This document shows, in pieces, positions 24,877 to 32,629 of a DNA stretch of 34,208 bases. The stretch's first letter is position 1, and the number at the start of each line of letters is the position of its first letter. The position numbers and the translations under genes are program-made. The notes beneath the pieces were generated by a model, which ran no database searches, had not been told where the DNA came from, and was given only the letters and a program-made list of their open reading frames with translations. The DNA is from JANYLN01 sp041687575 (lineage in GTDB: Bacteria > Planctomycetota > Phycisphaerae > UBA1845 > JANYLN01), in NCBI GenBank assembly GCA_041687575.1, contig JAWLBS010000019.1, forward strand, positions 1 to 34,208, given 5' to 3'.

Positions 24877-25413
24877 TCAGCAGCCGCGCCCATTGCCTTG
24901 CGACACGTCTGGCGGCGGCTCGCCCGGCCCCTGGCGCAGCGACTGGAAGAACTCCCGGAGCAACTGGCCGGCCTCGACGGCCAGCACCCCGCCGGTGACC
25001 GCGGGGCGGTGATTCAGCCGCGCGTCTTCCGGCACGTTGTACAACGAGCCGCACGCCCCCGCCTTTGGATCCTCGGCGCCGAAGACCAGCCGATCGATCC
25101 GCCCCAGGTAGATCGCCCCCGCGCACATCAGGCACGGCTCGAGCGTGACGTACAGGCTGCAACCCGTCAACCGCCATGACCTGAGGTATTCCGCGGCGGC
25201 CGTGATTGCGATCATTTCGGCGTGGGCGGTCGGATCGTGCAGCGATTCCCGCTGGTTGTAGCCGCGGGCGATCACCTGGTTGCGGTAGACGACCACCGCC
25301 CCGACCGGCACCTCGCCCGAGGCCAGCGCCACGCGTGCCTGGCGCAGGGCCTGGCGCATGAACAGATCGTCCAACTGGGTCTGGGGCATGTCGGCGTCGG
25401 GAATCTGACTCAT
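24877..25413 (-). CDS. tadA: tRNA adenosine(34) deaminase
   Basis: Zinc-dependent deaminase that converts adenosine 34 to inosine in tRNA-Arg(ACG), allowing wobble decoding. The cytidine-deaminase fold motifs are present: His64-Ala-Glu66 (zinc ligand and proton shuttle) in TAHAEMIAI and Pro93-Cys94-x2-Cys97 in TLEPCLMCAGA. The product is 178 residues, normal apart from a Pro/Gly-rich tail. ATG 25413 has GGAG 8 nt upstream; the frame is open 18 codons further without support. It is divergent from cmk with a 122-nt gap. Confidence 0.93.
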   Translation of the reverse strand: MSQIPDADMPQTQLDDLFMRQALRQARVALASGEVPVGAVVVYRNQVIARGYNQRESLHDPTAHAEMIAITAAAEYLRSWRLTGCSLYVTLEPCLMCAGAIYLGRIDRLVFGAEDPKAGACGSLYNVPEDARLNHRPAVTGGVLAVEAGQLLREFFQSLRQGPGEPPPDVSQGNGRGC

Positions 25414-25480
25414 CGTCTGCTCCGCAGCTTCTTTGCCGCGACGGTGTTGCGGCCGGCAAGGCGACATGGCATCCTACCGG

Positions 25481-25509
25481 CTGCAACCGGCGGCAACAAG
25501 GGATAGAAT
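25481..25509 (+). promoter_or_regulatory. Weak promoter candidate for cmk-plsC
   Basis: TAGAAT (25504-25509, 5 of 6 to the -10) lies 27 nt before cmk, with CTGCAA 17 nt upstream of it as a poor -35. It sits in the divergent gap with tadA. Confidence 0.3.
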
Positions 25510-25535
25510 TCATCCGCGACAAACAAGAGGCCATT

Positions 25536-26219
25536 ATGATCGTAACAATAGACGGACCCGCGGGTTCCGGGAAATCCACCGTCGCCCGGCAACTGGCGAA
25601 AAGATTGCGGATCGCCTATCTGGATACCGGGGCGATGTACCGGGCGATCGCGCTGAAGGCCCTGAGCCGCAACGTCCCCCTGGACGATAGCGATGCCCTG
25701 GCGGGCTTGGCGACCGAATCGGCGATCCGCTTCGAGCCGGCCGGCGACGGCCAGCGCGTCGTGCTCGACGATGCGGACGTGACCGAGCCGATCCGCACGA
25801 TGCAGGTCAACGCGACCACGCCGCACGTGGCGAAGGTGCCGGCCGTTCGCAAGGCCCTGGTCGACAAGCAGCGGCAACTGGGTGCCAGGCTCGGCTCGCT
25901 GGTCGCCGAGGGGCGCGACCAGGGCAGCGTGGTCTTCCCGCAGGCCGACGTGAAATTCGTGCTCGAGGGCGACGTCGAGACCCGGGCGCAGCGACGCTAC
26001 GCGGAGCTGACGGCCGCGGGGCAGCAGGTTGATTATCAGACCGTGCGCGACAACCTCATCGAGCGCGACAAGGCCGACGAGAAGCACTGGCTGGGCCTGC
26101 TCGAACCCGGGGCGGCTGTCGTGGTCGACACCACCGGCATGGACATCGACCAGGTCGTCGATACGCTCCACAGGGCTGTAATGGACCGCGTGGCATCAGG
26201 AAGGACGATGACCGAATGA
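25536..26219 (+). CDS. cmk: Cytidylate kinase
   Basis: Phosphorylates CMP and dCMP using ATP. The P-loop GPAGSGKST is at residues 7-15, followed by LDTGAMYRAIALK, and the CMP-binding region EGRDQGSVVFP, where most homologues have GRDIGT, so Gln replaces Ile. The lid shows ERDKADE. 227 residues, normal length. ATG 25536 follows AAGAGG. It overlaps plsC by 4 nt (ATGA), so they are co-translated. The cmk-plsC-ispH order is a familiar bacterial cluster; the rpsA gene that often accompanies it is not present here. Confidence 0.95.
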   Translation: MIVTIDGPAGSGKSTVARQLAKRLRIAYLDTGAMYRAIALKALSRNVPLDDSDALAGLATESAIRFEPAGDGQRVVLDDADVTEPIRTMQVNATTPHVAKVPAVRKALVDKQRQLGARLGSLVAEGRDQGSVVFPQADVKFVLEGDVETRAQRRYAELTAAGQQVDYQTVRDNLIERDKADEKHWLGLLEPGAAVVVDTTGMDIDQVVDTLHRAVMDRVASGRTMTE

Positions 26220-27007
26220 CCTCGACACGACAGACAGCGAGCGAGACGCCGGCGATCCGGGACCAGCGAGAGAAGAAGCCCCGCGCCGCCGGCGATCCGC
26301 CCGCCTGGCTCCGGCGGATCATCTGGGCCGGCAAGGTCGACGGGGCCGATCGCGGCTATGTGCCGCTGCGGCCGTGGTGGTGGATCTGCCGCACGGCCGT
26401 CTTCATTCCGTACTGGCTGTTGTTCAAGGGGCGGGTCGTCAACGTGCGGCGCGTGCCGCGGGCAGGGCCGGTGATCCTCGCTTGCAACCACCAGTCGTTC
26501 TACGACCCGGTGTTGGCGACGGTGGCCCTGGACCGCGAATCGGCCTACATGGCCCGTGATTCGCTGTTTTCCAACAAGTACTTCGGCTGGCTGATCCGCT
26601 CGCTGCACGCGATCCCGATCAAGCGCGGCCAGGCGGACGTGACCAGCCTCAAGGAGATGCTCCGGCGGCTGCGGGACAACTTTGTGGTGGTGATCTTCCC
26701 CGAACAGACCCGCACCCGGGACGGCCGGGTCGGGTCGATGAAGTCCGGCGGTGTGATGATCGCCCGCAAGGCCAGAGCGACGATCGTGCCGGTCTGCATC
26801 GAGGGCGCCTACGACGCCTGGCCCCGCACGCGCCCGCTGCCCGGCCCGGGGCGGGTGATCGTCTCCTACGGCGAGCCGATCACCCCTTCTGACATGAAGG
26901 ATCGCGACGACGACGATCTGACCGCCGAGATCCGCCGACGGATCATCCAGATGCAAAGCGAGATCCGTCGGCGGGAAGGCAAGCCGGCGTACGTGTATGA
27001 GGAGTGA
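26216..27007 (+). CDS. plsC: 1-acyl-sn-glycerol-3-phosphate acyltransferase (PlsC family)
   Basis: Acyltransferase making phosphatidic acid from lysophosphatidic acid at the inner membrane. The catalytic His92-x4-Asp97 motif is in NHQSFYDP; the substrate motif FPEQTRTRDG (from 161) differs from the common FPEGTRS by Gln for Gly. A third motif, IVPVCIEGAYDAWP, is clear. A hydrophobic segment (about 52-70) anchors it. 263 residues with about 45 polar residues before the membrane segment. The start overlaps the cmk stop as ATGA. Confidence 0.9.
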   Translation: MTSTRQTASETPAIRDQREKKPRAAGDPPAWLRRIIWAGKVDGADRGYVPLRPWWWICRTAVFIPYWLLFKGRVVNVRRVPRAGPVILACNHQSFYDPVLATVALDRESAYMARDSLFSNKYFGWLIRSLHAIPIKRGQADVTSLKEMLRRLRDNFVVVIFPEQTRTRDGRVGSMKSGGVMIARKARATIVPVCIEGAYDAWPRTRPLPGPGRVIVSYGEPITPSDMKDRDDDDLTAEIRRRIIQMQSEIRRREGKPAYVYEE

Positions 27008-27017
27008 TCGAGCCATG

Positions 27018-27226
27018 TAGGGCGGGCTGTGCCCGCCAAGCTCGGAGTACCGGCTTCAGCCGGCGTTAGGAGTACCGGCTTTAGCCGGCGTTTGGAGTCC
27101 CGCCTTCAGGCGGCCAGCCCGAGCGAGCGCAGCGATGCGAGTGGCCGAGCTGCGAACTGACGGGTACCAAGACTCTGCGTTGATGTCGACCAGATGAAGG
27201 CTTTGGTGGGCAATAGCCCACCCTAC
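27018..27226 (+). repeat. Repeat cluster between plsC and ispH
   Basis: The 237-nt gap contains a GGGCGGGCTGTGCCCGCC palindrome (27018-27040), three GGAGT-led hairpin units (from 27043, 27069 and 27094) with cores CCGGCTTCAGCCGG, CCGGCTTTAGCCGG and CCGCCTTCAGGCGG, the CGAGCGAGCGCAGCGATGCG tail, GGTACCA, and the GGTGGGCAATAGCCCACC hairpin (27205-27222) ending 18-22 nt before the ispH start. The order repeats that at 13051-13253. Confidence 0.8.
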
Positions 27227-27244
27227 GAAAGTAGAAAGCGTAAT

Positions 27245-28090
27245 ATGAAAGTAATACTCGCCGAAAAACGCGGATTCTGCTTCGGCGTCAACGCCGCTCT
27301 CTGCGAGGCCGAAAAGGCCCTCGCCCAGCACGGCCCGGGCAACGTCTACGCCCTCGGGCCCATCATCCACAACAAGCAGGTCTGCGGGAAACTGGAAACC
27401 GCCGGGCTGAAGGTCGTCGCCGGCCTGGACGAGGTGCCGGCCGGCGGGGTCGTGCTGATCCGTTCGCACGGCGTCAGTCCCGATGTCATGGACGATTTGA
27501 ACCGTCGCGGCCTGACGGTCGTCGACGCGACCTGTCGGCTGGTCAAGCGGGCCCAGCAGGTGGTCCGGCAGCTGCACGAGGAGGGTCGCCGCGTGGTCAT
27601 GATCGGCGACAAGGACCACCCCGAGGTCAAAGGCGTGGTCGCCTATGCCCCGGACGTGATCATCGTCGACAACGAAGAAGATGCCGACCGCCTCGTACCC
27701 CTGCACGGCAGGCTCGGCATCGTCGCCCAGACCACCCACGCGCCGGAGAAGGTCGGCCGGCTGATCGGCCACATCGCCAGCCGGCCCTTCCGCGATATCC
27801 TGGTGGTCAGCACCCTGTGCAGCGAGGTTGGGCGCCGCCAGCAGGCCGCCATCGAGCTGTGCGCCAAGGTCGACGTGATGTTCGTGCTGGGCGGGCTGCA
27901 CTCGGCCAACACGAAGGAGCTCGCTGCACTCTGCCGCGCCCGGGGTGTGCAGACGTACCACCTGGAGAACTGGGAACAGTTCGAGCCGCGGATGGCCGCC
28001 GGCAAAACCGCCGCCGGCGTCACGGCCGGCGCCAGCACACCGGAGTTCGTGGTGGAAGAGTTCGTCGAACGCCTCACGGCGATGCCGTAA
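27245..28090 (+). CDS. ispH: 4-hydroxy-3-methylbut-2-enyl diphosphate reductase
   Basis: Last enzyme of the MEP isoprenoid pathway, an Fe-S enzyme producing IPP and DMAPP. The three cluster cysteines are Cys12 (GFCFGV), Cys97 (DATC) and Cys192 (STLCSEVGRRQ). Substrate residues appear as His42 (IIHN), His75 (RSHGV), His125-Pro-Glu127 and Ser220/Asn222 (LHSANT). 281 residues, slightly short of the E. coli enzyme but complete. ATG 27245 is the natural start; upstream in-frame codons read through the GGTGGGC hairpin repeat. The TAA stop abuts a degenerate GGCGGGC repeat. Confidence 0.95.
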   Translation: MKVILAEKRGFCFGVNAALCEAEKALAQHGPGNVYALGPIIHNKQVCGKLETAGLKVVAGLDEVPAGGVVLIRSHGVSPDVMDDLNRRGLTVVDATCRLVKRAQQVVRQLHEEGRRVVMIGDKDHPEVKGVVAYAPDVIIVDNEEDADRLVPLHGRLGIVAQTTHAPEKVGRLIGHIASRPFRDILVVSTLCSEVGRRQQAAIELCAKVDVMFVLGGLHSANTKELAALCRARGVQTYHLENWEQFEPRMAAGKTAAGVTAGASTPEFVVEEFVERLTAMP

Positions 28091-28137
28091 GGCGGGCTGC
28101 GCGGCTGGGTCCGCCAAGGTCGCTGCGGTGAACGTAC

Positions 28138-28166
28138 TGGCCATCCCGATACGGAATGGGTAGAAT
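28138..28166 (+). promoter_or_regulatory. Possible promoter of the DUF433/DUF5615 pair
   Basis: TGGCCA (4 of 6) and TAGAAT (28161-28166, 5 of 6) are separated by 17 nt and lie just before the DUF433 ribosome binding site (GAGGTG), leaving a very short leader. Confidence 0.4.
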
Positions 28167-28183
28167 AATGGCCGAGGTGAAAC

Positions 28184-28408
28184 ATGGTCTGGCAGGATTT
28201 CATTGAGGAACGTCCGGATGTCATGATGGGCAAGCCAGTCTTCAAAGGCACCCGCCTGACGGTCGAGCATGTCCTTGCGGAGCTGGGGCGAGGGATGGAC
28301 GCAGCCGAGCTGCTCCGTGGCCATCCGCGTCTGAGGTCGGAGCACATTCGGGCGGCGCTGCTGTATGCCGCCGCTGTCATCGGTATGGAAGAGACTCTCT
28401 ACCACTAG
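28184..28408 (+). CDS. DUF433 antitoxin
   Basis: 74-residue protein with the canonical DUF433 core GKPVFKGTRLTVEHVL (residues 16-31) and a C-terminal helix-turn-helix-like portion (LRSEHIRAALLYAAAV). DUF433 proteins are the usual partners of DUF5615 PIN-like toxins and are thought to neutralise the toxin and regulate the operon. ATG 28184 follows GAGGTG. The partner gene starts 15 nt downstream but is frameshifted, so this antitoxin may now be an orphan. Confidence 0.9.
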   Translation: MVWQDFIEERPDVMMGKPVFKGTRLTVEHVLAELGRGMDAAELLRGHPRLRSEHIRAALLYAAAVIGMEETLYH

Positions 28409-28423
28409 GCGGCGGACCTGCCG

Positions 28424-28776
28424 GTGAAGATCCTGGCTGATGAGAACATTCATGCCGATATCGTCTCGTGTTGCGGTCTCGCGGCCACGACGTTCTCTAC
28501 GCAGCCGAGTCGCTCGCCCAGTATACAGACGACGAACTACTGGCCCTTGCCAGGCGAGACGAGCGGGTGCTGGTCACCGACGACAAAGATTTCGGCGAGT
28601 TGGTGTTTCACCGCAAGCTGGTGTCGCGAGGAATCGTCCTGATCCGGCTGAATACCCTTCGCATCGCCGATCGCCTACAGCGTCTCGCCGAGGTCTGGGG
28701 GGACGTCGAGGCCCACGCGGAAAGCAAGTTCATCGTCATCAGTGAGCAGAAGGTACGGGCACGGAGCATGTCTTGA
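28424..28776 (+). pseudogene. Frameshifted DUF5615 PIN-like toxin
   Basis: Frame one, from GTG 28424, gives MKILADENIHADIVS, the standard DUF5615 N-terminus with the active-site Asp/Glu. The next residues fit only the frame starting at 28468 (LRSRGHDVLYAAESLAQYTDDE and, later, VLVTDDKDFGELVF and IVLIRL). One missing base around 28470, where a Trp codon TGG would normally lie before TTG, explains the break. With that base restored, the product would be about 117 residues, typical of the family. Either the toxin has been inactivated, the base is an assembly error, or (less likely) frameshifting is used. The second frame has its own GTG at 28468 but would lack the acidic N-terminus. Confidence 0.8.
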
Positions 28777-28837
28777 GGCACGCGAGCAGGGCGAACCTGT
28801 CGCGGCCCCGGTATAATACCGCGTTTCCGTAGCAGGC

Positions 28838-28946
28838 CGGGTGCCATGGCCGCGCTGTTGGCGGCCATGGAATTCTGCGGATGAGCGGGGCGCTCCTGCG
28901 CAAAGAAGCCCCCGAAGATGTCATTCTGATCGCAGCAATGAGCCTC
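28838..28946 (+). repeat. Second copy of the CCATGGCCGC / GTCATTCTGA composite
   Basis: GGTGCCATGGCCGC, a 7-nt loop, GCGGCCATGGAATTCTGCGG, then GCGCTCC and TGTCATTCTGATCGCAGC follow the same order as the minus-strand copy at 9502-9709. The 10-bp arms (28844-28853, 28861-28870) form a hairpin. The far end is truncated just before the stop codon of the transglutaminase-like gene. A TATAAT (28812-28817) within GGTATAATACC lies just upstream. Confidence 0.7.
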
Positions 28947-28955
28947 TGCCGGAAT

Positions 28956-30812
28956 CTACCCCTTCTTCACGCTCGCCATGCCCATCCGGATCGCGTGCGC
29001 ATACGGCTTCTCGCCGCAGGTCACCGTGTAGCTCGTCTGCCCGGCCGGTACGCGGAACTCCCGCACCGCGCCGCCTTCTTTCCACATATGTGTTATTTCC
29101 AGCGGCAGCTCGGCCGCGGCCGGCACCTGCAGGTGGCCGTAGAACTCCACCGCGCTGATCCCCGTGTCACTGGTGACCCGCAGCCAGATCGTCGCCGCGC
29201 CGTCGGGTGTGAGGACCTCGCCGTCCAGCGAGCAGTCCCAGCCCGCCGGCGTGTTGCAGATCCGGCGATCCGCCAGGGGCGTCCAGTTCTTGCCGTCCAC
29301 GCTCCACTCAATCATCGCCTGGCCCGCCGGCTGATCGGCCGGCCCCTCGCGATGGGTCGTCAGGATATACGCCCAGCCGAATTTGCGCCCCTGCGGCGCG
29401 TCGAAGCGGAACACCGCGCGTACGGGCTTGCCCGCATCGGCCGGGGCGACCGACTGCCAGCCCTCGGCGTACGGCTCGATCTTCTCATTTTCTGCGCTGA
29501 CCCACTGGCTCGCGACGTCCGCCCCGGGCCGCAGGTCGATCATCCGCGTCCACGGCACGGTCTGCTGGCCGTGCTTGTCGCAGCAGCGGACCTCCATTGG
29601 GTTCTCGCCTTCGACCAGCCGCGGCAGGGTGATCGGCGCAACCATGAAGAACCCCTCGAAGCGGAACCGGCTCAGCCGGCCGCCCTCGCCGAGGGTGAGG
29701 CGGATCAAGCACTCGTACCGCGCCTTGAGCATCTCCGTCATGTCCAGCCGCTCGTCGAAAGGCTTGTCGCAGGTGTAAACGGTCTGCCACTGCCCCTCGG
29801 GGTCGGTGATCTCGACCCGCACGCCCTCGCCCGCCACCTCCAACCACACGCCGCTGGAGGAGGTGATCTTCTCGCCCTTCCAGTCCGGCACGCCCGCAAA
29901 CGGGTACGGCGACTGCATGCGGAACGTCGCACTGCCCGCGCCGACGAGCCCATCGGCGTCCTGCCGCACGCCCTGGCTGTCCCACGCGCCCAGCTCGAAA
30001 TCGCGGCTGGCGCTGCTCAGGTCGGGCTGGTAGATCCACCGGCCGTTGCCGAACGTGCGGTGCGGCTCGTACCGCTCGCGAGGCGTGCCGTGCCACTCCT
30101 TGCCGAATTTCTCGCGGAACTGTCGCCACGCCTCGGGCATGATGAACCGCCCCTGGTTCTCCTCGGTCCGCACGATCGCCTCGCCGGGGCGCAGGCAAAA
30201 GTCCATGTTGTGACCGCGGCAGGCCCAGTCCGGCCGGACGCTGTTGATGTCGCTTTCGCCCTTGTCGGCCCGGGAGTACATGTTGGCGTACCCCTCGAGG
30301 TCGCGGTCGGGCAGGTTGCAGGGGTTGGACTTGTCCTGGTTCTGCACGATCAGGGCGTGGGCGTTGCACGCCAGTTCAAATGCGCTGGCGACGTGCCCCT
30401 CGGATGTGCGGAACCACGACCACATGTCCACGTCGAAGTGGCGCCACCGCCCGTCGTAGCCGACCTCGCACAGGGCGTGTCCCGGCAGGCCGTAGAGGCG
30501 GGCCTTGAGCCCCGCGGTCGTCCAGATCGCGTAGAGCATGTGCGCCATCTGCCCGCAGATCGCCCAGCCGTAGCCGTTGAGGATCTTGATCGGGTCGGCG
30601 TTGGCCCGGCGCAACCGGGGCTGGCCCTCGTTTTCGCTGCTGGGCCAGAAGTGGTACGTCCCGTCGACCTGGCTGGTCAAGTGGTTGTAGACCGCCATGA
30701 CCAGGTCCTCTCCCTGTTTGCCCGCGAACTGCGGGGAGTTCAGGAAGGCCTCCAGACTGTGGAAATCCGGCCGGTGCCGCCCGACCACCCGCGGAGAAAA
30801 CGCCATATCCAC
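28956..30812 (-). CDS. Transglutaminase-like cysteine-protease-fold protein
   Basis: 618 residues. Near the N-terminus the transglutaminase-like triad is visible: Cys86 in GWAICGQM, His112 in LPGHALCEV, and Asp127 (or Asp129) in RHFDVDMW. The rest (about 270-618) is beta-rich with Trp and Gly, including segments such as WSVDGKNWTPLADRR that look like carbohydrate-binding or discoidin-type domains. No signal peptide is seen with the chosen start. GTG 30812 is preferred because GGAG lies 8 nt upstream; ATG 30806 and ATG 30869 are alternatives. Peptide or amide hydrolysis on a polymer is plausible, but the substrate is unknown. Single gene, flanked by repeats. Confidence 0.8.
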   Translation of the reverse strand: MDMAFSPRVVGRHRPDFHSLEAFLNSPQFAGKQGEDLVMAVYNHLTSQVDGTYHFWPSSENEGQPRLRRANADPIKILNGYGWAICGQMAHMLYAIWTTAGLKARLYGLPGHALCEVGYDGRWRHFDVDMWSWFRTSEGHVASAFELACNAHALIVQNQDKSNPCNLPDRDLEGYANMYSRADKGESDINSVRPDWACRGHNMDFCLRPGEAIVRTEENQGRFIMPEAWRQFREKFGKEWHGTPRERYEPHRTFGNGRWIYQPDLSSASRDFELGAWDSQGVRQDADGLVGAGSATFRMQSPYPFAGVPDWKGEKITSSSGVWLEVAGEGVRVEITDPEGQWQTVYTCDKPFDERLDMTEMLKARYECLIRLTLGEGGRLSRFRFEGFFMVAPITLPRLVEGENPMEVRCCDKHGQQTVPWTRMIDLRPGADVASQWVSAENEKIEPYAEGWQSVAPADAGKPVRAVFRFDAPQGRKFGWAYILTTHREGPADQPAGQAMIEWSVDGKNWTPLADRRICNTPAGWDCSLDGEVLTPDGAATIWLRVTSDTGISAVEFYGHLQVPAAAELPLEITHMWKEGGAVREFRVPAGQTSYTVTCGEKPYAHAIRMGMASVKKG

Positions 30813-30907
30813 CTGTAAATCTCCTGCTCGAATCACGCGACGAACCCACGCGACGTCGCAGGCGATCATACTTCAATCCACCGGCAAATGCACACGCGGC
30901 ATTTTCA

Positions 30908-31045
30908 GGGGTCCGACCCCGAATCGCATGTTTCTCAGCGGAATCAACGCCAAAACGTCCTGGCGGTCTGACTACTTGTGCACGTTACCGGGGTCTGACC
31001 CCGTGGCCGCGGATCTGAGGGGTTCATACAAGGGGGCTGACACCC
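30908..31045. repeat. Palindrome array upstream of the transglutaminase-like gene
   Basis: GGGGTCCGACCCC (30908-30920), GGGGTCTGACCCC (30990-31002) and a decayed copy (31032-31045) are spaced 82 and 42 nt. The 138-nt unit matches the reverse complement of 20918-21055, including spacers. It takes up a third of the 454-nt gap between the divergent genes starting at 30812 and 31267; the rest holds a possible promoter and a C-run (31089-31096). Confidence 0.8.
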
Positions 31046-31109
31046 GCAGGCCCCCTCTCTGCCACTGATACCGCGATGCACCACAACGCCCCCCCCGCGC
31101 CGCCGTTGC

Positions 31110-31138
31110 TTGACCTGACCTTCTTGCGGCGAATAATC
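31110..31138 (+). promoter_or_regulatory. Tentative promoter of the HAF-repeat/dockerin gene
   Basis: TTGACC (5 of 6 to -35) is followed after 17 nt by ATAATC, a poor -10 overlapping TAATCT. It is in the right place, about 130 nt before the gene. Confidence 0.35.
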
Positions 31139-31266
31139 TTACAAGTGCACATGCTATCGGGGGATAGCAGTCAACACGGGTACTTTTCGTCCGTGCGGCC
31201 AGGCGCATCAGAATCATGTATGCGCTGTGCCAGGCGGGCCTTATGACAGGCTGGGGGGTTAACGTC

Positions 31267-32577
31267 ATGATCTTCTCGAACCGGGGGCTGATCGGCTTGT
31301 TGTCCATGGCTGCGGCAGGCGTCCTGCTTGTACAGACGGCGGTCGGAGCCGCCAGCTACCAATTCTTTGACCTCAAGGATGCGGACTGGCCCGGCGACTC
31401 TTGGGCCGGCTCCATCAGCGGCGACCAGGTCGGCGGCACCTTCATCGCCGGCGGTTCGCGCGGCCACGCAGTGCTCTGGACCCTTCCAGCGCGGACCTGG
31501 GTCGACCTGAACCCCGGCGGCTTCGTCGAATCCTGGGTCTACGGCAACGCCCCCGGCGAGCAGGTGGGCTACGGCGCCGGGCCGGCGACCGGCCCCGACG
31601 CCGGTGGCGGCGTCTACCCGTCCCACGCCCTGCTGTGGCGCGATTCGGCTGCCAGCTACGTCGACCTGCACCCGGATGGATGGGACTGGTCGGTAGCCTT
31701 CGGTGCCGGCGACGGTCAACAGGTAGGCTACGGCGGCGGCCCCGGCACCGCCGGCAAGTCCCATGCCCTGCTGTGGCAGGGGTCCTCCGCCAGCGCGGTG
31801 AACCTCAACCCGGTCGGGTTCACCTACAGCGAAGCCCGAGCCGCCGCCGCCGGCCAGCAAATCGGCTTCGGCTCCGGCCCGGCGACGCAGGGTTTCGTGC
31901 ACGCCCTGCTATGGTCGGGCAGCGCTGCCAGCTTCGTTGATCTCCACCCGTCGGGATTCGTCTATTCCGAGGCCCGTTTCGTCCGCGACGGCCAGCAGGT
32001 GGGCCTTGCTGGGCAGGACTCCACCAAGGACCCCGCGGGCCGTTATCCGGATGCGCGGGCCATCCTCTGGACCGGCACCGCCGCCAGCGCGGTGGACCTC
32101 ACCCCGGCCGGCTTCACCTCCTGTGTCGCCAACGGCGTCGCCAATGGCCGGCAGGTCGGCTGGGGCAAGGGGCCGGACACCCAGGACAACTACCACGCCC
32201 TGCTCTGGTCCGGCTCGGCTGACAGCGTCGTGGACCTGCACCAGTTCGTTCCCGACACCTTCACCAGTTCGTATGCCTCGGCCATCAACGCCTCGGGCGT
32301 GATCGCCGGCTACGTGGTGGTATACGTCGATAACGGCACCGGCCAGCTCCGTCCGAAGGTCCACGCGGGCCTGTGGGTGCCGGGGCTGCTGACTGGTGAT
32401 TGTGACGGGGACGGTGTGGTCACCATCTTCGACGTCCTGATCGTGGTGCAGGCCTTCGGCACCGCTGCGGGCGACGCCAACTACGACGCCCGCGCCGACA
32501 TCAACGGTGACGGCGTGTGCAACATCTTCGACGTGCTGCTGGTCATCAGTGCATTCGGCTCCAGTACGCAGCAGTAG
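31267..32577 (+). CDS. Secreted HAF-type repeat protein with C-terminal dockerin
   Basis: 436 residues from ATG 31267. Signal peptide about 1-28 (LIGLLSMAAAGVLLVQTAVGA). The body is six or seven repeats of about 45-55 residues containing H-A-L-L-W-x-G-S-A-A-S, V-D-L-H-P and G-Q-Q-V-G-x-G, as in extracellular HAF repeats that form beta-propeller-like folds. The C-terminus has two EF-hand-like dockerin halves, DCDGDGVVTIFDVL and DINGDGVCNIFDVL. In planctomycetes such dockerin ends occur on many exported proteins and probably attach them to a partner; true cellulosomes are not implied. Upstream ATGs at 31216 and 31243 are possible, but 31267 best fits the signal peptide. Confidence 0.88.
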   Translation: MIFSNRGLIGLLSMAAAGVLLVQTAVGAASYQFFDLKDADWPGDSWAGSISGDQVGGTFIAGGSRGHAVLWTLPARTWVDLNPGGFVESWVYGNAPGEQVGYGAGPATGPDAGGGVYPSHALLWRDSAASYVDLHPDGWDWSVAFGAGDGQQVGYGGGPGTAGKSHALLWQGSSASAVNLNPVGFTYSEARAAAAGQQIGFGSGPATQGFVHALLWSGSAASFVDLHPSGFVYSEARFVRDGQQVGLAGQDSTKDPAGRYPDARAILWTGTAASAVDLTPAGFTSCVANGVANGRQVGWGKGPDTQDNYHALLWSGSADSVVDLHQFVPDTFTSSYASAINASGVIAGYVVVYVDNGTGQLRPKVHAGLWVPGLLTGDCDGDGVVTIFDVLIVVQAFGTAAGDANYDARADINGDGVCNIFDVLLVISAFGSSTQQ

Positions 32578-32614
32578 CCGCCGCGGCCTGCTGGCGGTCC
32601 GCGAGGGGCGTCTG

Positions 32615-32620
32615 TATACT
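32615..32620 (+). promoter_or_regulatory. -10-like TATACT very close to a start codon
   Basis: TATACT (5 of 6) ends 9 nt before ATG 32630, which lacks a Shine-Dalgarno sequence. Transcription starting at the usual distance would give a leaderless mRNA for the acyltransferase. The -35 region is poor. Confidence 0.3.
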
Positions 32621-32629
32621 ACCGGCGCC

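Noticed and set aside
28881..30818. 645-codon plus-strand open frame opposite the transglutaminase-like gene
   Set aside because: No recognisable motif; the opposite strand has the catalytic triad and a ribosome binding site.
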